Source: Variovorax sp. RA8 | GTDB lineage: Bacteria > Pseudomonadota > Gammaproteobacteria > Burkholderiales > Burkholderiaceae_C | Length of the DNA stretch: 64,000 nucleotides | NCBI RefSeq assembly: GCF_901827175.1 | Contig: NZ_LR594662.1 | Span: 6,076,001 to 6,140,000 of the forward strand | Direction: 5' to 3' | Shown here: one piece after another, positions 19,447 to 28,131 of the stretch | Numbering within the stretch: the stretch's first letter is position 1 | How the letters are laid out: each line of letters opens with the position of its first letter | Notes under the pieces: model-generated | Database searches by the model: none | Told to the model about the DNA's origin: nothing | The model's input: the letters and a program-made list of their open reading frames with translations, nothing else | Made by a program: the position numbers and the translations under genes

Positions 19447-19467
19447 ACCGCTGCGAGACGCAGCGGT
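19447..19467. other. perfect 9-bp hairpin upstream of the ior gene
   Basis: ACCGCTGCG and CGCAGCGGT are exact inverted copies around a three-base AGA loop. It lies 52 nt upstream of the ior start, in what is probably its leader or promoter. It could be an mRNA structure, an operator, or part of an intergenic repeat; no T-run suggests a complete terminator. Confidence 0.6.
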
Positions 19468-19515
19468 TCTTCATGCCGTCCAAGCCTGCGCAGGCAGGCC
19501 TGGAGCCGCGGCACT

Positions 19516-19563
19516 CAGCCCCCTCGGGGGGCAGCGAATACACGACGTGATGAGCGTGGGGGT
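19516..19563. repeat. degenerate relative of the intergenic element
   Basis: It has the same architecture as the right half of the ~95-bp copies: CCCCCTC-GGGGGG hairpin, then a GCGAATACACGACGTGATGAGC block, ending in a G-run (GTGGGGGT). Identity to the other copies is weak, so it may be a separate repeat subfamily. Confidence 0.45.
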
Positions 19564-19750
19564 CCATGTGTTTTTGTCTCCGTGCTGTGCCTCGTGGGCG
19601 TGGCGGTTGGGGGGCGAGGCATTTGGGTAGGAACACTCCCCCCGCAGCCATCATGCTCGCAAAGTGTATGCCTGGCGCCTTGATAGGTGTTTGCGTTCTT
19701 TGCCCATTCAAGCCGCCAGTTTGAAAGGATCTTGCTTAAGATGCCCTCCC

Positions 19751-20263
19751 ATGGAAAGCATTGACAAGTTCGATCTCGCGATCCTGCAAGAACTGCAGGC
19801 GGATGCCCGGCTCACAAACGCCGAGCTGGCCCAGCGCGTGGGCCTGTCGGCCGCTCCGTGCTGGCGCCGGGTGCGTGCGCTGGAGGCGGCTGGCTACATC
19901 CGCGGCTACCACGCCGAGATCGACCGCCACAAGATCGGCCTGGGCGTACTGGCCTTCGTACGCCTGGACACCGACCGCGCCACCGGCGAGGTCACGCGCA
20001 AGATCGAGGAGGCGATCCGCAAGCTGCCCGAGGTGGTGGCCTGCCACTACATCAGCGGCACCGGCATGTTCGAGCTGCAGGTGGTGGCCGAGGATCTGGA
20101 CGGCTTCTCCCGCTTCGCACTCAACAGCCTCATGCATCTGCCCAACGTGAAGGACCTGCACACCAGCTTCTCGCTCGGCGAGGTCAAGGCCAGCCGCGCA
20201 CTCCCGCTGGGCCATCTTGCGCGCAAAACCGGCAAGCCCGGCCGGCCAGGGACCGGACAATAG
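19751..20263 (+). CDS. Lrp/AsnC family transcriptional regulator
   Basis: 170 residues from ATG 19751. The N-terminal winged helix-turn-helix is DKFDLAILQELQADAR, LTNAELAQRVGLSAAPCWRRVRALE, GYIRGYHAEID. The C-terminal RAM/AsnC ligand domain follows (GLGVLAFVRLD, ELQVVAEDLDGFSRF). Such proteins sense amino acids and control their catabolism. Divergence from the indolepyruvate oxidoreductase gene makes aromatic amino acid degradation the likely target. It is followed after 6 nt by the MFS gene, possibly co-transcribed. Confidence 0.94.
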   Translation: MESIDKFDLAILQELQADARLTNAELAQRVGLSAAPCWRRVRALEAAGYIRGYHAEIDRHKIGLGVLAFVRLDTDRATGEVTRKIEEAIRKLPEVVACHYISGTGMFELQVVAEDLDGFSRFALNSLMHLPNVKDLHTSFSLGEVKASRALPLGHLARKTGKPGRPGTGQ

Positions 20264-20269
20264 CGGCAC

Positions 20270-21898
20270 ATGCCACCGATCTCGACCGAGGAAACCCCCA
20301 TCGCCCCGACGCGCGTGCAGCCGCCGCGCATCGGCCCCTTCGAGCCGCTCAAGCTGGCGGTGTTCCGCATGCTGTGGAGCACCTGGCTGGTCGCCAACAT
20401 CTGCATGTGGATGAACGACGTGGCGGCGGCCTGGATGATGACCTCGCTGACCACCTCGCCGATGTGGGTCGCGCTGGTGCAGTCGGCTTCCACCCTGCCG
20501 GTATTCCTGCTCGGATTGCCCAGCGGCGCGCTGGCGGACATCCTGGACCGGCGGCGCTGGCTGGTCGCCACCCAGTTCTGGCTCGCCGGCGCAGCGATCG
20601 TGCTGTGCGGCGCGGTGGTGATGGACCTGATCAACGCCCCGCTGCTGCTGGCCCTGACCTTCGCCAACGGCATCGGGCTGGCGCTGCGCTGGCCCGTGTT
20701 CTCGGCCATCGTGCCGGAGCTGGTGCCGCGCACCCATCTGCCCGCTGCGCTGGGCCTCAACGGGCTGGCGATGAACGCCTCGCGCATCGTCGGACCACTG
20801 CTCGCCGGCACGCTGATCGCGAGTGCGGGCACGGTCTGGGTCTTCGGCCTCAATGCGGTGCTGTGCCTGGCCTCGGGCTTCATCGTGCTGCGCTGGCGGC
20901 GCGAGCACACGCCCAGCCCCCTGGGCCGTGAGCGGCTGATCAGCGCGATGCGCGTGGGCGTGCAGTTCGTTCGCCAGTCGCAGCGCATGCGCGCGGTGCT
21001 CACCCGCATCTCGATCTTCTTCCTGCACTCGACCGCGCTGCTGGCACTGCTGCCGCTTCTGGCGCGCAACCTGCGCGGCGGCGGGGCCGGCACCTTCACG
21101 CTGCTCCTGGCCGCCATGGGAGCGGGCGCGATCCTGGCGGTGATGTTCTTGCCGCGGCTGCGCCAGGCGCTGACCCGCGACCAATTGGTGATTCGCGGCA
21201 CGATGGTGCAGTCCGCCGCCACCGCGGTGATGGCGGTGGCGCCCACGGCCTGGGTGGCGGTGCCGGCGATGTTCCTCGCCGGCATGGCGTGGATCACGGT
21301 CGCCAATTCACTCTCGGTCTCGGCCCAGCTGGCGCTGCCCGACTGGGTGCGCGCGCGCGGCATGGCCACCTACCAGATGGCCATCATGGGGGCCAGCGCC
21401 TTCGGCGCGGCGCTCTGGGGCCAGGTGGCGGAGCTCTCCTCGCTCTACATCAGCCTGGGCATCGCGGCGGCGAGCGGCACCGCCTTCATGCTGCTGGCGA
21501 TCCGCCATGTGACCGACGGCGTGGGCGAGGAGGACGACACCACGCCCGCCCACAAGGGCTGGACCAAGGGCCCACCGGCCGAGGCGCCGGGCGAGGAGGG
21601 CCGCGTGGTGGTCACCATCGAATACATAATCGATCCGGCGCGCGCCGCCGCCTTCCACGTGGTGATGCAGCAGACCCGCCGCGCCCGCCTGGGTCAGGGC
21701 GCGATCGGCTGGGAGCTGCTGCACGATATCGCCGAGCCGGGGCGCTATGTCGAGGAGGTCGTCGACGAATCGTGGACCGAGCACCTGCGCCGTTTCCACC
21801 GCGCCACCGCTGCCGACATGGCGCTGCGCGAGCGGCGCCTGGCCTTCCACCAGGGCGAGACGCTGCCGGTGGTGACGCGCTACGTGGTACGTCGCTAA
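20270..21898 (+). CDS. MFS transporter with C-terminal monooxygenase-like domain
   Basis: 542 residues. Residues 25 to about 415 form a 12-segment major-facilitator domain of the MFS_3/EntS-like group (GLPSGALADILDRRRWL loop). A hydrophilic linker follows, then a ~95-residue soluble domain starting VVTIEYIIDPARAAAF and containing RFHRATAADMALRERR, which resembles dimeric alpha-beta-barrel (antibiotic biosynthesis monooxygenase-like) domains. The tail would lie in the cytoplasm. Exported substrate unknown. Confidence 0.85.
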   Translation: MPPISTEETPIAPTRVQPPRIGPFEPLKLAVFRMLWSTWLVANICMWMNDVAAAWMMTSLTTSPMWVALVQSASTLPVFLLGLPSGALADILDRRRWLVATQFWLAGAAIVLCGAVVMDLINAPLLLALTFANGIGLALRWPVFSAIVPELVPRTHLPAALGLNGLAMNASRIVGPLLAGTLIASAGTVWVFGLNAVLCLASGFIVLRWRREHTPSPLGRERLISAMRVGVQFVRQSQRMRAVLTRISIFFLHSTALLALLPLLARNLRGGGAGTFTLLLAAMGAGAILAVMFLPRLRQALTRDQLVIRGTMVQSAATAVMAVAPTAWVAVPAMFLAGMAWITVANSLSVSAQLALPDWVRARGMATYQMAIMGASAFGAALWGQVAELSSLYISLGIAAASGTAFMLLAIRHVTDGVGEEDDTTPAHKGWTKGPPAEAPGEEGRVVVTIEYIIDPARAAAFHVVMQQTRRARLGQGAIGWELLHDIAEPGRYVEEVVDESWTEHLRRFHRATAADMALRERRLAFHQGETLPVVTRYVVRR

Positions 21899-22196
21899 GT
21901 GCTGCCGGCGGCTCGGTGAAGCGCTCGACAGCTTCCTGGAGCCCCGGCCCTGCCACATCACGCCTTTGAAAGACGACAGAGAAGCGTGAATGACCTGATC
22001 CCGCCCAGCCCCTGCCCCGATCCATGGCCACCGGGGAACTGGAGGCGGCGCCGGGCGCGGTAGCATCAGGTGCCTGCCGGGGCGGGGAACCTAATCCGTG
22101 ACTCAGACTCCCAAGGCATGATCCGCTGCATACAAGGACCCTGCGTCCACCACGACAACAGCAGCCCGCACCGCACAACAAACAGGAAGCCCTTTC
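21899..22196. other. 298-nt non-coding region before the Rrf2 gene
   Basis: No credible coding region seen. The right end contains CCTAATCCGTGACTCAGACTC at about 22091-22111 and the leader of the downstream regulator; a partial inverted arrangement GTGACTCAGACTC could be an operator, but this is weak. The rest is GC-rich without recognised signals. Confidence 0.4.
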
Positions 22197-22724
22197 ATGC
22201 GACTCACCACCAAAGGCCGTTTCGCAGTCACTGCCATGATCGACCTGGCGCTGCGTGAGCGCACGGGACCAGTGACGCTGGCAGCCATCAGCCAGCGCCA
22301 GCGCATCTCCCTGTCGTACCTGGAACAGCTGTTCGGCAAGCTGCGCCGCCACAAGCTGGTCGAATCCACTCGCGGCCCGGGCGGCGGCTATTCGCTGGGC
22401 CGCAAGGCGGCCGACATCACGGTGGCGGACATCATCTTCTCCATCGAGGAGGAGCCGTCGCACAAGAGCGAGCCCGAGGCCGGCGCCGACGGCCGCTGCA
22501 GCACCGAGGAACTCTGGGCCTCGCTGAACCGCCGCACGGTGGAATTCCTCGACTCCGTCACGCTGCAAAGCCTGGTCATGGAACAGCTGGCCAAGGGCGT
22601 GAAGGTCGAGGACGACCCGGCCGGCAGGCGCGTGCCCGCCGCCGCGCCGGCTCCCAAGCGCCCGCGGGTGAACGCGCCCAACTCGGTGTTTGCGCTGGGC
22701 CGCGCTCTCGCCCCCAAGCGCTGA
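22197..22724 (+). CDS. Rrf2-family regulator, IscR-like but lacking cluster ligands
   Basis: 175 residues. The N terminus MRLTTKGRFAVTAMIDLAL and the wing GPGGGYSLGR are IscR-like. Canonical IscR binds [2Fe-2S] through three Cys and one His in the loop after residue 85. Here that loop (IEEEPSHKSEPEAGADGRCSTEELW) has only Cys100, and the usual T-H-x-L-W has Glu in place of His. It is therefore probably a cluster-free IscR paralog. No isc genes follow it, which also argues against being the main IscR. The C terminus NSVFALGRALAPKR is family-like. Confidence 0.85.
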   Translation: MRLTTKGRFAVTAMIDLALRERTGPVTLAAISQRQRISLSYLEQLFGKLRRHKLVESTRGPGGGYSLGRKAADITVADIIFSIEEEPSHKSEPEAGADGRCSTEELWASLNRRTVEFLDSVTLQSLVMEQLAKGVKVEDDPAGRRVPAAAPAPKRPRVNAPNSVFALGRALAPKR

Positions 22725-22739
22725 GCCCACCCTCGCACC

Positions 22740-23951
22740 TCAGCTCACCGGCAGGAGCAGGCGCAACAGCCCGCGCGCCGTTACCAGCTGGCCTGGGTTG
22801 TAGCTCTCGTCGAGCACGCCGCTGAGCCTGCGCAGGATGCCCGGACTGCGCTGGGCGCGCCAGATCACCAAGTCGGCAATCCAGGGGTGGTTGTTGACGC
22901 GATTGGCGTGCTCGTAGGCTGCGAAGCGAGGCTTCAGGGCCTTCAGGGCCGCCTCGTAGTGCCGGCCCACGGCGGCATCGCCGGCAGTGCCGGCCCCGGC
23001 GATGGCCTCGGCCGCCAGCATGCCGGTCTCCAACGCCTTGCCGATGCCCTCGCCGGTGAACGAATAGGTGCTGCCCGCCGCCTCGCCCGCCACCAAAAGG
23101 CCGGGCCGCGACCAGCACACCCCTTCCAACGAACAGCGCAGCGGCGCCCCCTTCAGCTCGCCCTGCAGGCAGCCGCCCTGCATCAGTTCGCGCGCGGGCG
23201 CGTGCATGCTCGTGAAAGTCGCGAACAGCTCGCGCAGGTTGAGATCCGGCTCGATGCCGGCCGGGCCGTGCAGCAAGCCGACGCCGATGTTGAACACCCC
23301 TGCGCCGCAGGGAAAGATCCAGCCGTAGCCGCGCCGCAGCGCGCGGTGCCAGACCACTTCGAGCTGGCGGCTGCGTCCGGCCACGGCTTCGTTCCTCACG
23401 TAGCCGCGCAGGGCAACCCCGCTCGGCGCGCGCCGGCCACACATGTCCGCCGCCAGCAGCGGCGGCGCCGCAGCACCGGTGGCCAGAACGGTCCAGCGCG
23501 TGCGCAGCCCGATCACGGTGCCGTCGGCGAGTCGCAGGCGCGCCCCCGCCACGCGCCCGGCCGCATCAGCCAGAGGCGCCTCGAAGCGGGCCGGCGCGAA
23601 CCAGCGCGCCCCGGCCTCGACGGCGGCGCGGCGCACGATCTCGTCGAGCTCGCGGCGCGGCAGCACTGCCAGGTTGGCGGGCACTTCCACCCGCCAGCCG
23701 CGCGGCGCAACGCAGGCCACATGACTCGCCGTGGTGGCGCGCGCCAGCACGGCATCCAGCACGCCCAGGCGAGCGAGCGCGCACTGGGCATCGGGGATCA
23801 GCCCGTCGCCGCAGACCTTCTCGCGCGGGAAGTCCTGCCGGTCGACCAGCAGCACATCCAGGCCGGCACGCGCGAGCATCTGTGCGCAGGCGCTGCCGGC
23901 CGGGCCGGCGCCGACCACCAGCACCTCGCAGTCGGCGGGCTCAGGCGCCAC
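22740..23951 (-). CDS. FAD-dependent oxidoreductase, geranylgeranyl-reductase family
   Basis: 403 residues from a GTG at 23951, which overlaps the end of the upstream VOC gene by 11 nt; an ATG at 24023 would give 24 more residues but overlap by 83 nt. The FAD Rossmann motif VVGAGPAGSACAQ is near residue 11, followed by PREKVCGDGLIPDA, a signature of the geranylgeranyl reductase/digeranylgeranylglycerophospholipid reductase family. The second FAD motif is VAGEAAGSTYSFTGEGI. The substrate is unknown; many bacterial members act on unknown isoprenoids or aromatics. Confidence 0.82.
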   Translation of the reverse strand: MAPEPADCEVLVVGAGPAGSACAQMLARAGLDVLLVDRQDFPREKVCGDGLIPDAQCALARLGVLDAVLARATTASHVACVAPRGWRVEVPANLAVLPRRELDEIVRRAAVEAGARWFAPARFEAPLADAAGRVAGARLRLADGTVIGLRTRWTVLATGAAAPPLLAADMCGRRAPSGVALRGYVRNEAVAGRSRQLEVVWHRALRRGYGWIFPCGAGVFNIGVGLLHGPAGIEPDLNLRELFATFTSMHAPARELMQGGCLQGELKGAPLRCSLEGVCWSRPGLLVAGEAAGSTYSFTGEGIGKALETGMLAAEAIAGAGTAGDAAVGRHYEAALKALKPRFAAYEHANRVNNHPWIADLVIWRAQRSPGILRRLSGVLDESYNPGQLVTARGLLRLLLPVS

Positions 23952-24324
23952 TGCCGTAGGGTCGGGTAATGATCTCGAGCCGGTGGCCGTCGGGGTCGTC
24001 CCAGTAGACGCCCCGGCCGCCATCGTGGTGGTTGATCCGCCCGGGTTGCTGCTGGCCGGGATCGGCCCAGTAGGCCAGTCCACGGCCACGGATGCGCCCG
24101 AAGATCTCGTCGAACTCTTCCTCGCTCACCAGGAAGGCGTAGTGCTCGATCGGGATCCGCTCCTCGCTGCGGATGTAGTCGAGCGTGACGCCGTTGTCGA
24201 GTTGCACGCAATGGAAAGGCCCGAAGGTGGTGGGCTCGTTGCGCCCGAGCAGCTCCGCCAGGAAGACGGCGGAGGCCTTCGGATCGCGCGCCGGGACGAT
24301 CGTGTGATTCAACTGGATGGCCAT
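23941..24324 (-). CDS. VOC-family (glyoxalase-like) protein
   Basis: 127 residues from ATG 24324. It has a single VOC module: LNHTIVPARDPKASAVFLAELLG (His metal-ligand position), IEHYAFLVSEEEFDEIFGRI (second His) and GVYWDDPDGHRLEIIT (C-terminal Glu). All three usual metal positions appear filled. It is translationally coupled to the flavoprotein downstream. Substrate unknown. Confidence 0.85.
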   Translation of the reverse strand: MAIQLNHTIVPARDPKASAVFLAELLGRNEPTTFGPFHCVQLDNGVTLDYIRSEERIPIEHYAFLVSEEEFDEIFGRIRGRGLAYWADPGQQQPGRINHHDGGRGVYWDDPDGHRLEIITRPYGSGA

Positions 24325-24485
24325 GGTGCTCCTCCATGAATGCGGCAAGGCGATTGCGCGCTTGCCCAGCGAACTGTGCCCATGGTAAGGCGGGCGGCGT
24401 GAACAGTGCAGTTGCGCGGACCCCACGCGTTCTGCGTGCTTGCGCTTCGACGCATTAGGATCGACCCCAGCCAGGAGGGGCCAAC

Positions 24486-25028
24486 ATGCGCAACGGGAGC
24501 GAGGACAGCATCGGGTTCGGGAGCAGCCCATCGGATAGCGGCGGAGCGGTCTTCGGCACGCTGGACTGTGACGGACCGCTCGTGGTCCAGGCCCTGTCCT
24601 CGATGCTGGAGCTGATCCGCGAACAGCTCGGCATGGACGTGTTCTTCGTCTCCGAGTTCGTCGACGGGCGCCGCGTGTTCCGGCACGTCGCGACCGCCCC
24701 GGCGATGGGCATCATCCACGTGGGCGGATCCCACGCCATGGAAGACAGCATCTGCCAACAGGTGCTCGACGGCCGGGTGCCCAATCTGGCGCACGACCTG
24801 CGCGTGCTGCGCACCCGGCAGCCCCTGCCGGAGGTAACGAAGCCCATCGGCACCCACATCAGCGTGCCGGTGGTGATGCCGGACGGCAGCATCTACGGGA
24901 CGCTGTGCGGCTTCGCGGTCGAACGCACCGTCGACCTGTCCGCGCGGGACGTGCGGCGCCTCGAGGTCGCGGCCCAGGCAACGGCGCGGGTGCTGGCGCA
25001 GGCGGCGGGGCATGCGGCGGTCGGCTGA
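24486..25028 (+). CDS. GAF-domain protein
   Basis: 180 residues from ATG 24486. Residues ~30-175 form one GAF domain: LLELIREQLGMDVFFVSEFVDGRRVFRHV, DSICQQVLDGRVPNLAHD, THISVPVVMPDGSIYGTLCGF. No kinase, cyclase or DNA-binding domain is attached, so it is a free-standing sensor module. Cys91 and Cys144 could matter for ligand or redox sensing. Ligand and partner unknown. Confidence 0.85.
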   Translation: MRNGSEDSIGFGSSPSDSGGAVFGTLDCDGPLVVQALSSMLELIREQLGMDVFFVSEFVDGRRVFRHVATAPAMGIIHVGGSHAMEDSICQQVLDGRVPNLAHDLRVLRTRQPLPEVTKPIGTHISVPVVMPDGSIYGTLCGFAVERTVDLSARDVRRLEVAAQATARVLAQAAGHAAVG

Positions 25029-25053
25029 TCCATCAGCCGCCGGCAGCACTGCC

Positions 25054-25836
25054 TCAGCCCATCAACTTCGGATTGCGCCGCGCTTCGTCCAGCCTTTGTT
25101 GGCGGACCGTCTCGACACACTGGGCGCTGCGGCGCATGTCGGGGCGAGCACACTGGTTGTTCATGCAGACGGCACGGGCGACGAAGTTCAGGCCCCCGCA
25201 GCGGGCGACGGGACTCTCGACGCCGACACTTCGCACCGGGCCCGGCTTCGCGGCCGACGGGGAGGACGCGCGCACCACCCGAGCGGTTGGGAGTGACTCC
25301 GGCACCGGGTTCGTGGTGGCGCCCCCTGGTGTCGGCAGCTGCGGCGGCCCATCGGTCGGGGTTGCCGCCACCGGCATGAGGCTCTGCGCGATCCGCGTGG
25401 TCTCGGCGGCAGCCGGGGGATCGACCAACGCCACCACGCGCTCGATCCGCGCCGGCAGCGCCGCATGCTCCAGCGGCCGCGAAGGAACACCCGTATCGCG
25501 CGGGCCATGGGCCAGGAATAACGCAACCGCGGCCACCGTGCCCCACAGCCCGACCAACGCGAAGACGGCGTACCGGGAGCGGCGCGCCTCGGCAACGTCC
25601 CCTGTCATCAGCGGCGAGGGATGGGTTTCACCGTCCACCGTCGCGAAATAGGCCGGCAGCTTGCCGTCGCAGCCCTTGCAGAAGTGCGCGTGGCACGCAT
25701 TGATGGTCCGGCAGGCTTCGCAGACCTCGGCTTGCGCGAGTTCGCTGCGCCAGCGCACCAGGTCCAGCACGCTTCCAAAGGCAACGGCTGGCATGGGCCT
25801 CTGCCGCTCGGGGAAGACGAAGGCGGCGGCGCTCAT
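25054..25836 (-). CDS. membrane protein with N-terminal zinc ribbon and Cys-rich C-terminal motif
   Basis: 260 residues from ATG 25836. N-terminal EVCEACRTINACHAHFCKGC looks like a zinc ribbon (CxxC...CxxC). One membrane segment (AVFALVGLWGTVAAVALFLAH, about 85-105) follows, then a Pro/Thr/Ala-rich linker, and a compact C-terminal motif with four Cys (CGGLNFVARAVCMNNQC...C). That last motif occurs at the ends of several unrelated Burkholderiales envelope and kinase-like proteins (from recall). Function unknown. It is coupled to the small gene upstream (1-nt gap). Confidence 0.7.
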   Translation of the reverse strand: MSAAAFVFPERQRPMPAVAFGSVLDLVRWRSELAQAEVCEACRTINACHAHFCKGCDGKLPAYFATVDGETHPSPLMTGDVAEARRSRYAVFALVGLWGTVAAVALFLAHGPRDTGVPSRPLEHAALPARIERVVALVDPPAAAETTRIAQSLMPVAATPTDGPPQLPTPGGATTNPVPESLPTARVVRASSPSAAKPGPVRSVGVESPVARCGGLNFVARAVCMNNQCARPDMRRSAQCVETVRQQRLDEARRNPKLMG

Positions 25837-25837
25837 T

Positions 25838-26086
25838 TCATTGCTCCCAGCCAACGGCGACCCGGCCGTCGTGTTCCGACGAGATCGCCACCAGGCGGCG
25901 CTGGAGCCGCATCTCGGACCCCACGAGCCGTGCGAAAAGAATCAGCTGGTCGTCGGAGGGCTCCGGGCCTCCTCCCAGATGCGCGCCGAAAGAACCAACG
26001 ATCTGCACCTGCGCTGCTTCTCGCAGCCGGGTCGCGTTGATGGCGGCACACGCGGCAGTCGCCTGCACGGGCATGGGAATACTCAT
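25838..26086 (-). CDS. small conserved-looking protein of unknown function
   Basis: 82 residues from ATG 26086. No recognised domain, signal peptide or membrane segment. It has a helical central part (ATRLREAAQ) and a C-terminal ILFARLVGSEMRLQRRLVAI helix. Its stop is one base from the next start, so it is operonic with the zinc-ribbon membrane protein. Confidence 0.6.
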   Translation of the reverse strand: MSIPMPVQATAACAAINATRLREAAQVQIVGSFGAHLGGGPEPSDDQLILFARLVGSEMRLQRRLVAISSEHDGRVAVGWEQ

Positions 26087-26298
26087 GTCGGACTCCTTGC
26101 GTCAGCAAAGCTCCGGGGCGTCTGTGTCGTCGATCTGGGCAGCCCGAAAGCCTTCGAAAGCGGAAGTTCTCGTTGTTGACCGTGCGCCTGCATCGCCTTG
26201 TCGGACAAGACCGGATGCGGCCGTCGTCGTCAGTTCACCTGGGCGGGGCAGAAGCTCGCTCTGCACAGGCGGCACGCCCGCATGTCCTCGAAATCGTC

Positions 26299-26324
26299 AA
26301 ATCGCGTCAGCGACCTGACGATTT
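26299..26324. other. stem-loop in intergenic DNA
   Basis: CGTCAG-CGAC-CTGACG forms a 6-bp perfect stem, extended by AAAT/ATTT after a 2-nt bulge. A partial direct repeat (AAATCGTCA) precedes it. It lies 13 nt beyond the stop of the 26338-26559 gene on the minus strand, so it could terminate that transcript, although there is no T-run. The rest of 26087-26337 shows nothing recognisable. Confidence 0.45.
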
Positions 26325-26337
26325 GGTCATTCGCGGC

Positions 26338-26559
26338 TCAGTGGGGCTCGCGAGGCTGGACGAAGGGAGTCGCGTATTCGCGACCGATCATCCCGCGGGC
26401 GAAGAGGTAGTTGTTGCGCGCCTTCTCGCTCATGGCGTCGAGGTTGACCATGCCCGTGCTGTCGCACGGGAAGGCCAGCGCGCGGCCTTGGTTGAACAGC
26501 GACTGAAACCGGATCTCGAACGCGGCTGCAGTCTGCATCGAAGAAGAGCTGTGCGACAT
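26338..26559 (-). CDS. small conserved hypothetical protein
   Basis: 73 residues from ATG 26559 (an in-frame upstream start at 26601 is less likely). The core FEIRFQSLFNQGRALAFPCD, then MSEKARNNYLFARGMIGREYATP, resembles small hypothetical proteins I recall from several Burkholderiales. Single Cys. No membrane segment. Function unknown. Confidence 0.65.
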   Translation of the reverse strand: MSHSSSSMQTAAAFEIRFQSLFNQGRALAFPCDSTGMVNLDAMSEKARNNYLFARGMIGREYATPFVQPREPH

Positions 26560-26830
26560 GATCGTCTCCTGCGGGCGGCAAAAACTTGATGCCTGGATCA
26601 AAAAAGCTGGCGCGGAACCCCGCTCGCCGATTGGCTTGCATCAATCGTGCCGGGCTCATCTGGATAACGATCCGCGGCGCTCGGGGTCTCAGGGGATTAC
26701 GCAAAAAGGCGGGCACCGGTTGTGCGAAATGCCACGATCTGCGAGATTTGCGCGCTACTTTTCGACATGAGGAGCGGCGCGGGCGTGCGACGCGCACCCT
26801 CGGCGCGCCGCCGTGGCCCAGTGCGGCGGC
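26560..26830. other. 271-nt non-coding region
   Basis: No supportable gene. It contains the leader of the small gene at 26559 and the 3' end of the tetronate operon. GC-rich inverted blocks near 26775-26815 (GGGCGTGCGACGCGC, CTCGGCGCGCCGCC) could aid termination, but no T-run follows. Confidence 0.4.
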
Positions 26831-27289
26831 TCAGTGCCGCGGCAGGTACATGGTCGCTTCCACCTCCACCAGCACCTCGTCCGACGGCAGGAAGCGCGAC
26901 ACCTCCACCACCGTGCTGACCGGCGGCTCGCCGGCGTAGAACAGGCCGCGCACGCGGTTGTAGAGCGCGTAGTCGGGCAGGCGGCGAAAGTACTGGACCA
27001 GCTTGACCACGTCGTCCATGGTCCCGCCATGGTCGGCCGCGATCTGGCGGATGCGCTCCAGCACGAACCAGCTCTGGGCCACGACGGGCGCCTCGAACAC
27101 GTCGACCGACATCTGGCCTGTGGCATAGCCCAGGCCGTGCAGTGCCTCCCGTGCCTCGTCCGGGACGTCGTCGTAGCCCATCACGGCGCGCCGGGTCGAC
27201 GGATCGACCGCGACCACGCCGCTCATGAAGACGAAGTCGCCCACGCGCTTGGCGGCGGCGTAGTTGGCCATCGGCTTGCCCATGCTCAT
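26831..27289 (-). CDS. RidA/YjgF-family protein
   Basis: 152 residues from an ATG that overlaps the otnI stop (ATGA). RidA-like signatures: [80 protein letters not shown]. Typical RidA proteins hydrolyse reactive enamines/imines; the canonical Arg before VE..A is not obvious here, so it may be a divergent subfamily with another activity. Last gene of the tetronate operon, so it may help in tetronate metabolism. Confidence 0.85.
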   Translation of the reverse strand: MSMGKPMANYAAAKRVGDFVFMSGVVAVDPSTRRAVMGYDDVPDEAREALHGLGYATGQMSVDVFEAPVVAQSWFVLERIRQIAADHGGTMDDVVKLVQYFRRLPDYALYNRVRGLFYAGEPPVSTVVEVSRFLPSDEVLVEVEATMYLPRH

Positions 27290-28110
27290 TCGCTTTGCTC
27301 CAAAGGCAGGGTGCGCAGCCAGCCCAGCCCGTCGGAAGTGCCACCGGCCACGGCGCCGCGCGCAGGCCGGTATTCGCAGCCGACCCAACCCTCCCAGCCG
27401 CATTGCGCCGCCACCTCGTCGATCACCCGGAACAGATAGGGATGGTTCAGCTCGCCGAGGTCCGGCTCGTGGCGTTCGGGCACGCCCGCGATCTGGAAAT
27501 GGCCGACGCGGCCGGTGGGCAGGTACTTGCGGATCTTCATCGCCACGTCGCCCTCGACGATCTGGCAGTGATACAGGTCCATCTGCACCTTGAGGTTGGG
27601 CGCGCCCACCGCTTCGGCGATCTCGTGCGCATGGTCCTGGCGGTTGAGGAAGAAGCGCGGGATGTCGCGCGTGTTGATCGGTTCGATCAGCAGATCGCGC
27701 CCGGCCTTGCCCGCCTCGGCCGCGGCCCAGCGCAGGTTGTCGATGTAGGTGGGCTGCACCACCTCGCGCTCCACGCCCGCCGGCACCAGTCCGGCCATCA
27801 CGTGCACGCGGGGGCAGCTCAGGGCCTCGGCATAGTCCAGCGCCTTCAGCAGGCCTTCGCGGAACTCGGCCTCGCGCCCCGGGAGACAGGCCAGGCCGCG
27901 CTCGCCTCCCTCCCAGTCGCCGGGCGGGCCGTTGAAGAGCACCTGCTGCAGGCCATTGGCCGAGAGCCGGGCCGCCAGTTCGCGCCGCTCGTAGGGATAG
28001 GGAAAGAGGTATTCGACGGCCCGGAAGCCGTCTTTCGCGGCGGCCTCGAAGCGGTCGAGGAAATCGAGCTCGGGATAGAGCATCGAGAGGTTGGCGGCGA
28101 ACCGTGGCAT
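27286..28110 (-). CDS. otnI: 2-oxo-tetronate isomerase (hydroxypyruvate isomerase family)
   Basis: 274 residues, normal length. TIM-barrel of the Hyi/OtnI family: [22 protein letters not shown] at the N terminus, [16 protein letters not shown] (catalytic Glu), [13 protein letters not shown] and [15 protein letters not shown], all classical for this family. Assigned to OtnI rather than plain hydroxypyruvate isomerase because otnC, otnK and ltnD are in the same operon; it would convert 2-oxo- to 3-oxo-tetronate. Confidence 0.9.
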   Translation of the reverse strand: MPRFAANLSMLYPELDFLDRFEAAAKDGFRAVEYLFPYPYERRELAARLSANGLQQVLFNGPPGDWEGGERGLACLPGREAEFREGLLKALDYAEALSCPRVHVMAGLVPAGVEREVVQPTYIDNLRWAAAEAGKAGRDLLIEPINTRDIPRFFLNRQDHAHEIAEAVGAPNLKVQMDLYHCQIVEGDVAMKIRKYLPTGRVGHFQIAGVPERHEPDLGELNHPYLFRVIDEVAAQCGWEGWVGCEYRPARGAVAGGTSDGLGWLRTLPLEQSE

Positions 28111-28131
28111 GGGGATGTGTCCTTCGTTCTC

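Larger units (their letters stand above)
19396..19750. other. 355-nt divergent intergenic region, ior / lrp
   Basis: Non-coding between two divergent starts. The left two thirds is a mosaic of palindromic elements: TGCCTCCC/GGGAGGCA around 19401-19432, a 9-bp perfect hairpin at 19447-19467, the palindrome GCCTGCGCAGGC at 19484-19495, and a degenerate repeat at 19516-19563. The right end (19664-19750) is AT-richer and probably contains the lrp promoter and Lrp sites. Confidence 0.6.
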
